Source: Planctomycetota bacterium | GTDB lineage: Bacteria > Planctomycetota > Planctomycetia > Pirellulales > Pirellulaceae | Assembly: GCA_019347795.1 (NCBI GenBank) | Contig: JAHWKS010000005.1 | Span: 1 to 19,446 of the forward strand | Direction of reading: 5' to 3' | DNA length: 19,446 nucleotides | Shown: positions 14,883-19,446 of the stretch, one piece after another | How positions within the stretch are numbered: the stretch's first letter is position 1 | Layout: each line of letters opens with the position of its first letter | Program-made: the position numbers and the translations under genes | Notes under the pieces: model-generated | Database searches by the model: none | Told to the model about the DNA's origin: nothing | What the model saw: only the letters and a program-made list of their open reading frames with translations

Positions 14883-14974
14883 TTCACTTCCGCTTCGCCG
14901 AAAGCTCCGAACCCCACCCCGCCCCGGCAGTTGATCTGCGAGGCGGACTCAGCAGTAACGGTTGGACGGTGGCG

Positions 14975-16447
14975 CTACTCGTTCGGATTCGCCACCCGTC
15001 CCAAAAACAGGATGGCTCCTGTCCGGTTGTCCCGGATCAGAAATACGAACGGGTGATCGGCCCGGAAAACAACCGGTTCCTGTTGGACGGGAGCGGCAGT
15101 CGCTGCGACGACTACGCCCGTGGCGGCCGCCGCTTCAGTGCCTTCCTCGTTCACGTCCACGAACGCCTTGTGAACGACTTCCGAGATCATCAGTTCTTCG
15201 GCAGTGGACATGCCGGTGAAATCCGCTTGGTCGGAGAAGGCGAGTTCCATCCCCATGCCCCGGAGCACGTTGGACATAGCGAACTGCGAGGTCAGCTTGA
15301 ACTTGGGCAGGTAGACCTGAACCTCTCGCTTCCGTAGGCCGGAAGTCCACTTCTGGAAGTTCTCCGCTGTGAGCCGCCGCTCCAGTTCTCCAAGCCTGCC
15401 AATTTCCTTCGGCAGGAGAACCAGCATCGACAGGTCACGCCCTGCATAAGGCAATTCGAGAATTTGCAGATCGTCATCGGCGGCGTAGCGGAAATCTTCC
15501 TTCTGACGCATCGTTGGCGTTTCAATCTGCCGATCATGCGACAAGTGGAAGGGAGCGTCCTCAGTGGCCTCTTTGGAGAACTCCTCCTCCCACGCTCCTT
15601 TGAAGTAGATGGCGTTCGTGAGAACGAGGCGGGTCATGGCGTCGAGTACGCTGGGCGGGATCAGATCTTCGATCTTGCCGTTCGTCTGCTCCTCGATCCA
15701 AGCATTGATTATCTGGCGGGCCTGTTCGGCTTTCTGAGCGAAGTCCACCTGCGCCAACTCGGACCCGTACTGCTTCCGAGTGACTGCCAAGAACTCCGGC
15801 CGGAACGGATAACTCTCTTGCGCCCAGAGGCGGTTGGCCATGTTCAGGCGGTAGCCCGGCTGATCGCTGTTGAGGACCTCGGTCATTGTCCCGAAGCCTG
15901 CATGAAGCTGCTCTTCCGGAATGCGGAAATGGAGCACCTGCGCCAATTGCTTCTCTGTCTGCCCCTCGGCTCCGGCGTAGGTCATTGCTAGCGCCGTGGA
16001 GATGCTTGCCGGCGAGAAGAACAGGTTTCCCCGCTGCTCGTGTAGTCGCCCATAAAGGTCGAAGGCGAACTGATTATTCGACTTGGCGACGGCTCGCACG
16101 TCATCGGTGATCTTCACGACCGTTTCCTTTCCGATTTTCTTTAGAGTGTTGGTGGCGACGTACGCCGCCACGCCATTCTCCGCTCGCACCAGGGAATAGC
16201 TCCCGGCCTCTCGCAGGAGCTTGGTCCTCGTTCCCGCCTTGAACTTGCCGTCGGGAGGGCGGCCTTGCTGCGGTCCCGTTGTGTAGTAGGCAGTTTCGGC
16301 GGCAATGACGTGGGTCGCCGACTTCTCGTCGGCTGAGTTTTTCGCCCGTTGCGGCGGTTCGACGGCGCTGGTTCTATTTGCTAAAGGGACCAAGCAGCCG
16401 ATGCACAGGAAAAGCAGCAAACGGTTCGGGAAACGGCATTTGGTCAT
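14975..16447 (-). CDS. Secreted serpin (inhibitory-type) with N-terminal SH3-like domain
   Basis: A 490-residue protein; start at 16447 chosen because GGAGGACTGCGAA-ATG fits and a signal peptide follows at once (RLLLFLCIGCLVPLANRTSA). Residues about 50-110 (YYTTGPQQGRPPDGKFKAGT, then YSLVRAENGVAAYVATNTL) look like a bacterial SH3-type module. The serpin domain (about 125-488) shows NLFFSPASISTALAMTYAGA, TRLVLTNAIYFKGAWEEEF, HKAFVDVNEEGTEAAAATGV and HPFVFLIRDNRTGAILFLGR. The reactive-centre hinge EEGTEAAAATG has small residues at P12-P9 as in inhibitory serpins. Counting from P15 Gly puts P1 near Thr/Ala in VVVAATAAPV, suggesting an elastase-like target protease. It traps serine proteases by suicide inhibition, probably at or outside the cell surface. 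Confidence 0.93.
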   Translation of the reverse strand: MTKCRFPNRLLLFLCIGCLVPLANRTSAVEPPQRAKNSADEKSATHVIAAETAYYTTGPQQGRPPDGKFKAGTRTKLLREAGSYSLVRAENGVAAYVATNTLKKIGKETVVKITDDVRAVAKSNNQFAFDLYGRLHEQRGNLFFSPASISTALAMTYAGAEGQTEKQLAQVLHFRIPEEQLHAGFGTMTEVLNSDQPGYRLNMANRLWAQESYPFRPEFLAVTRKQYGSELAQVDFAQKAEQARQIINAWIEEQTNGKIEDLIPPSVLDAMTRLVLTNAIYFKGAWEEEFSKEATEDAPFHLSHDRQIETPTMRQKEDFRYAADDDLQILELPYAGRDLSMLVLLPKEIGRLGELERRLTAENFQKWTSGLRKREVQVYLPKFKLTSQFAMSNVLRGMGMELAFSDQADFTGMSTAEELMISEVVHKAFVDVNEEGTEAAAATGVVVAATAAPVQQEPVVFRADHPFVFLIRDNRTGAILFLGRVANPNE

Positions 16448-16584
16448 TTCGCAGTCCTCCATGTGAATGAGGCGAGGGACGCCGCTTCGGCATTTTACCA
16501 CTGCCCCAGCCAAATGACTCAAAGAAATGCGAGCCACTTCGAAAGTGCGATCGCACCGCTTGCGGACAGTCCCCCTGTTGAGCG

Positions 16585-16878
16585 CTAGCTGTCTTCCCGC
16601 TTCTCCGCCAGCCAGTATTCGTACAAGTCTCGATCCTCGGCGGGATCATAGCCGGCCGCTTCTTTGCTCCATGCGACGGAGGCGAACACGAGATCCGTGG
16701 GCATTCCCTCCTTCGTTTTCATGGACGCAAGCACCACCCGAATCTTCCGTTTCTGGAACTTCGGATGTCTCTCCAGCCACTTTTGCAAAATCCAACGCAT
16801 GTCTGGCTCGCTGATCTTTCCGTCCCGAGTTACCTTGCCGTGGAGGTGCGGAATGATGACGATGCGGCGAGGTGGCAT
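16585..16878 (-). CDS. Hypothetical cytoplasmic protein
   Basis: A 97-residue protein, not recognised. It is a mixed alpha/beta sequence: RRIVIIPHLHGKV (strand), SEPDMRWILQKWLERHPKFQ (helix), KIRVVLASMKTKEGMPTDLV and an acidic C-terminal tail (AEDRDLYEYWLAEKRED). There is no signal or membrane segment and no clear Shine-Dalgarno. It lies 137 bp upstream of the serpin on the same strand and diverges from the membrane-protein pair. Codon usage and composition look like a real gene. Confidence 0.6.
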   Translation of the reverse strand: MPPRRIVIIPHLHGKVTRDGKISEPDMRWILQKWLERHPKFQKRKIRVVLASMKTKEGMPTDLVFASVAWSKEAAGYDPAEDRDLYEYWLAEKREDS

Positions 16879-17109
16879 GAAGGACTGTTCTGAATGAAGG
16901 ATTTTTTCAGCTTTTCTGAACCCACCAAGATTCGTCGAAATTCACGTCTTCGACGCTCCACTCGTTCCAGCGTCCCCAGCGGCTGAGCTTCCATTATCGA
17001 CGGACCATATTCTAGCAGCGTCCCCCGGAGGACGGCAGCGATTCTTGACAGCACCGACGCAAGACCGCCTACAATGGCAAACCCGGGGGCGAGAAGGAGT
17101 TCAAGAGCC

Positions 17110-17697
17110 GTGTTCCGCTTCTCGATGGCTGCTCTGCTTGCGCTCGTCTCATTCGCCGCTGTGGGCTGCGCCGCCTTGATCAAATCGAATGAACTGTGGC
17201 GGCAGACGACGATAACGCTCACAATCGGCGTGCTTTTGACAGCCACGCTTGCCGCCATCATCGGACGAGCAGATCGACGGGGAGTAGCGACGGGATTCGC
17301 CCTGTATGGATGGGCGTACATCCTGCTGAGTTTTGTTTCGCCGCTCGGGCTGCGGGACGACCTGCTTACCAACAAATCTGTGGCTTGGTTGTACCAGATG
17401 GCTCACGAAAATGATTCAGCCGTGCAGGCCAGTTCTCCGCAGCCGGCCATAGTCTACTCCCTCGACGGAAGGCTCGTGGTGCAAGGCAGCGGCGACGCTG
17501 TGCGTCTTTGGGATGCAGCGAGCAGACAGCAGATTGTCGCCGGAAGCGTCGTGAGCTACGAAAACTTCGGCGACATTGGCCACTCTCTCTGGGCCATCAT
17601 CGTTGCCTGTTTAGGAGCGATCGCCGCTCGGTTCTTTTCGTCTAGTGAGCGGCAGGGTTTAGATCAGGTTTCAACTGGATCGGCAACCAGTGGTTAA
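17110..17697 (+). CDS. Planctomycete RFS-type membrane protein
   Basis: The GTG at 17110 has AAGGAG ten bases upstream; an ATG at 17074 is in frame but lacks one. The product of 195 residues begins VFRFSMAALLALVSFAAVGC, the RFS..ALL motif of a large planctomycete group. There are three N-terminal transmembrane helices (the first; TTITLTIGVLLTATLAAIIG; GFALYGWAYILLSFVSPLGL), a polar middle, and a last one (HSLWAIIVACLGAIAARFF). DIGHSLWAIIVACLG is a recurrent end motif of the group. Function is unknown. It overlaps the next gene by 8 bp, so the two are probably translationally coupled and may act together. Confidence 0.75.
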   Translation: MFRFSMAALLALVSFAAVGCAALIKSNELWRQTTITLTIGVLLTATLAAIIGRADRRGVATGFALYGWAYILLSFVSPLGLRDDLLTNKSVAWLYQMAHENDSAVQASSPQPAIVYSLDGRLVVQGSGDAVRLWDAASRQQIVAGSVVSYENFGDIGHSLWAIIVACLGAIAARFFSSSERQGLDQVSTGSATSG

Positions 17698-18226
17698 GCG
17701 CATGGCGTTCAGACGCGCAGCCATCGCCGTTCTGGTGGCAGCGCATGTCGTCGGCGGAATCGTTGCCGCTGGGTTATCTTCGGACGAGCCCGCCATTTCT
17801 TCGGCTCTTTTCATTTCGCTGGTCTTTTGCCAGACGAGCCTCGTCGGCATGTGGGGCGGATTCAGCAACACGCATTGGATGCTGCGACTGGTCGGAGTGG
17901 CTGCCGGCGTCATATTGCTGACGACCCTGCTGAGCGCTGGAGCAGAGTCCGACCCGATTTTTCCTCTGTTCCTTTTGGTGTTCGTAGCGACTTCGGTCGT
18001 TGCCTGCCTATTGACTGCCGGCAAGCTGCTTGCGCCTTTTGTGAGCGAGGCGTTTCTCCTAGTTCAGGTCATTGTTTTGGGGCTGTGCTTTGTTGCTGTT
18101 GCGCTTGCCTCGATTTGGGCGATCCTCGGCTCCGGACGGCCGGCGCTGCGAATCATCCCAGTCTTCTTCGTCGCTGGTGCGTCGGGATGGATGGCGGCTT
18201 TTATGTTCGGCGAAGGACCCTTCTGA
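17690..18226 (+). CDS. Polytopic membrane protein, possibly with a premature UGA
   Basis: The GTG at 17690 overlaps the preceding stop (an ATG at 17702 is the alternative). The 178-residue product has about five hydrophobic helices, including AAIAVLVAAHVVGGIVAAGL, FISLVFCQTSLVGMWGGFSN, FPLFLLVFVATSVVACLL and VIVLGLCFVAVALASIWAIL. The segment CQTSLVGMWGGFSNTHWMLR is typical of planctomycete membrane proteins of unknown role. After the TGA at 18224-18226 the same frame runs on for 29 codons with family-like sequence (ISLTVLEALYLVASLTVIKF, then GGYRIVAHG) to a second TGA at 18314-18316, so the ancestral gene was probably 17690-18316. No SECIS-like hairpin follows this TGA. Part of a coupled pair with the 17110 gene. 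Confidence 0.75.
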   Translation: MVKRMAFRRAAIAVLVAAHVVGGIVAAGLSSDEPAISSALFISLVFCQTSLVGMWGGFSNTHWMLRLVGVAAGVILLTTLLSAGAESDPIFPLFLLVFVATSVVACLLTAGKLLAPFVSEAFLLVQVIVLGLCFVAVALASIWAILGSGRPALRIIPVFFVAGASGWMAAFMFGEGPF

Positions 18227-18453
18227 ATTTCGCTCACGGTGCTGGAGGCTCTGTATCTCGTGGCCTCGCTCACCGTCATCAAATTTGGCGGCTACCGAAT
18301 CGTCGCCCATGGGTGACGGGAACAAACATGCAGGGGTGTCATCATCGTGGCGTCTCCAGTCTTGTGTTGGCTTGTGTAGCTGGCACCGTGCAGCTAACAT
18401 GTTATACTTTCACCGTTGCAAGAGGGCATCTTTCTTACATGGGAGCCGAAGAC

Positions 18454-18777
18454 ATGGCACGGAAAAAACGAAAGATCAACAAGTCACAGGCAATTCGGGA
18501 TTTCGTGACGGAGAATCCCGATGTAGGACCAACTGAAACAGCGACGAAACTGTCCGAAAGCCTGCGGGTGAAGATCACGCCGCAAACCGTTTCAACTGTC
18601 AAGTCGCAGATGAGCAAGAAGCCCAAGAAGTCAGGTCGTGGCCGCCGTAAGCAGCCTTCGACAAACGGACAGGTCAGCTTTAACGAGATGATGGCGGCAA
18701 AGGATCTAGCGAGCAAGCTTGGCGGCGTCGAGCAGGCCGAACGGGCGCTAAAGGCGCTGGCTCAACTGCAACAGTAG
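18454..18777 (+). CDS. Small basic protein with winged-helix-like N-terminus and GGVEQAERAL tail
   Basis: A 107-residue protein; GGGAG lies nine bases before the ATG (an ATG at 18439 is also in frame). The N-terminus MARKKRKINKSQAIRDFVTE, then NPDVGPTETATKLSESL and ITPQTVSTVKSQMSKK, fits a small winged-helix/HTH domain common in planctomycetes. It is followed by a Lys/Arg/Gly-rich linker (KPKKSGRGRRKQP) like histone H1-type tails. The C-terminus DLASKLGGVEQAERALKALA is an amphipathic helix. Probably nucleic-acid binding. Its tail motif recurs in the convergent gene 9 bp away. Confidence 0.75.
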   Translation: MARKKRKINKSQAIRDFVTENPDVGPTETATKLSESLRVKITPQTVSTVKSQMSKKPKKSGRGRRKQPSTNGQVSFNEMMAAKDLASKLGGVEQAERALKALAQLQQ

Positions 18778-18786
18778 CACCAGTTT

Positions 18787-18960
18787 CTACGCCGCTCGCC
18801 TCAGTTCGTTAAGCGCCTCGACGGCGGCCTTGGCTCGTTCTACCGACCCGACCTGTCGAACGAAATCGGAGAGTGCCATGATCTGGTCATCGGCCAGATC
18901 GTGGCCGTCGGCAGCAAGCAAGTCGGCAATTTCTTTGAAGCTGAAGTCGGCGGTCGTCAT
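18787..18960 (-). CDS. Small helical protein sharing the GSVERAKAAV tail
   Basis: Read from the ATG at 18960 (57 residues), which has GGAAAGGATC nine bases upstream. A longer in-frame reading to 19290 looks non-coding and crosses the terminator. The product MTTADFSFKEIADLLAADGH then DLADDQIMALSDFVRQVGSV and ERAKAAVEALNELRRAA is entirely helical. The C-terminal half matches the last 23 residues of the convergent 18454 gene (LGGVEQAERALKALAQLQ). It may dimerise with that protein or regulate it; this is inferred from the shared motif only. Confidence 0.6.
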   Translation of the reverse strand: MTTADFSFKEIADLLAADGHDLADDQIMALSDFVRQVGSVERAKAAVEALNELRRAA

Positions 18961-19209
18961 GTTGGCGATCCTTTCCACAGGGGTTGGGTCGCCTTGAGTA
19001 TCGGCCCCCGATTCACGCCGGTTGCATGGTCCTCCGAGTTCTCCGCTTGGGCAGTTTGGCAAAGACGTGCTGCCGATTTCGCCCGAGATCATGCCTGCCC
19101 TACGACAGGCCGATATAGGTGCAACAAAACCGCAAACTCGCTGCTTCGCATTTGAATGCGAAAACTCCCCACCAGCGTCGGTTTCCCATAACGGCTTCTC
19201 AGCCTTCGC
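18961..19209. other. Intergenic stretch with a palindrome; possible unannotated plus-strand transcript
   Basis: No convincing gene on either strand. TTCGCATT-TG-AATGCGAA (19145-19162) is a perfect 8+8 inverted repeat. The stretch ends at a strong plus-strand terminator although no plus-strand gene precedes it closer than 18777, leaving room for a small RNA. Confidence 0.35.
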
Positions 19210-19254
19210 AATGCCCGCCGCAGCGATCGGATGCCCCGCTGCGGCGGGCATTTT
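19210..19254 (+). terminator. Intrinsic terminator, plus strand
   Basis: AATGCCCGCCGCAGCG and its exact 16-base reverse complement are separated by 11 nt, and the run TTTT sits at the base of the stem (19251-19254). On the minus strand the stem is followed by GCGAAGG, so termination is directional toward plus, though it may also slow the minus gene ending at 19291. Confidence 0.7.
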
Positions 19255-19290
19255 CGGCTGCTTCACTTGAGTTCGACACCGGCCAATCAC

Positions 19291-19446
19291 TCAGGTCCAG
19301 TTCCAGTACCAGTACGAGTAATCGTTCAGCAACCGCCGATTGTCGCTCTTCTCGCTGATGTCCAATTCCGCCAGCGGAAGATGGACGATGCTTCCGTTGA
19401 ACCGGGCCTCGCAGAGAATTCCACGGTCTTCGTCAAGCATTGGGCC
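19291..19446 (-). CDS. C-terminal end of a planctomycete calcium-binding-type protein (5' end outside window)
   Basis: The frame is open from the right edge to TGA at 19291-19293, 51 residues: MLDEDRGILCEARFNGSIVH, LPLAELDISEKSDNRRLLND, then YSYWYWNWT. The ending, a short acidic beta segment (plAELDI), RxLLxDY and a Tyr/Trp-rich tail, resembles the C-terminus of small planctomycete proteins usually annotated as calcium-binding. That name is from memory of the family; there is too little here to verify a domain. Confidence 0.6.
   Translation of the reverse strand, partial: GPMLDEDRGILCEARFNGSIVHLPLAELDISEKSDNRRLLNDYSYWYWNWT

Noticed and set aside
18224..18226. Selenocysteine at the UGA of the membrane protein
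   Set aside because: No hairpin of SECIS geometry within 16-37 nt and no catalytic role for Sec in a hydrophobic helix.
17827..18453. Upstream extension of the 18454 gene to 17827
   Set aside because: It overlaps the membrane protein in another frame and the extra residues are not protein-like; a Shine-Dalgarno supports 18454.
18961..19290. N-terminal extension of the 57-residue minus gene
   Set aside because: Would run through a perfect terminator stem; low-quality sequence, and the internal ATG has a good Shine-Dalgarno.
1..19446. CRISPR array
   Set aside because: No regularly spaced direct repeats seen anywhere in the window.

Overview
The window looks like a chromosomal accessory region of a planctomycete (Planctomycetia, Pirellulales-like). 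This is judged from gene content, not a search: moderately high GC, a sigma-like protein of a type common in that phylum, a secreted serpin, paired RFS-type membrane proteins, small helical proteins with a GGVEQAERAL-type tail, and large serine recombinases with a planctomycete-style C-terminal extension. Functional Shine-Dalgarno sequences are common.

Bases 1-4.7 kb (all minus strand) hold a probable metal or stress efflux/redox cluster. In transcription order it contains a frameshifted helical protein (3987-4669), a 37-residue ORF (3825-3938), a CzcC/CusC-type outer-membrane efflux lipoprotein (2287-3795), a thioredoxin-fold redoxin (1682-2251), a Cys-rich exported protein (1074-1535), a receiver-like protein whose phospho-acceptor Asp is Asn (471-920), and the start of a secreted protein running off the left edge. 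The redoxin is the most interesting item. Its frame is intact for 189 codons except for two in-frame UGA codons. The first sits exactly where the catalytic Cys of the FWATWC motif belongs; the second directly precedes the predicted cis-Pro. Each is followed, after the same 14-nt spacer, by a 7-bp hairpin with a GU[C/G] triloop, which is bacterial SECIS-like geometry. A double-selenocysteine redoxin is therefore a serious candidate; a double-nonsense pseudogene is the alternative.

Bases 4.85-5.42 kb are a 551-bp IS4-type relic with a broken transposase, still bounded by inverted ends and an 11-bp target duplication. A sigma-factor-like gene (5643-6257) follows, with a structured leader and a strong hairpin after its stop.

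Bases 6.8-11.6 kb are an integration/recombination zone: a serine recombinase lacking its catalytic domain, an intact large serine recombinase, and a frameshifted tyrosine integrase. Next come a 76-bp imperfect palindrome and the 3' half of a tRNA-Arg (anticodon TCG), which is the footprint expected at an att site. A 5'-truncated, frame-damaged agmatine deiminase abuts it. Decay is heavy from here to about 12.85 kb.

Bases 12.85-19.4 kb carry mostly intact cargo or host genes: an uncharacterised protein with a HEPN-like RNxxxH motif, a minus-strand block (serpin, DUF2314-like, DUF6868-like, HTH/excisionase-like), a small hypothetical, two overlapping plus-strand membrane proteins (the second with a UGA followed by 29 more family-like codons), two convergent genes sharing a C-terminal helix motif, a strong plus-strand terminator, and the 3' end of a further minus-strand gene.
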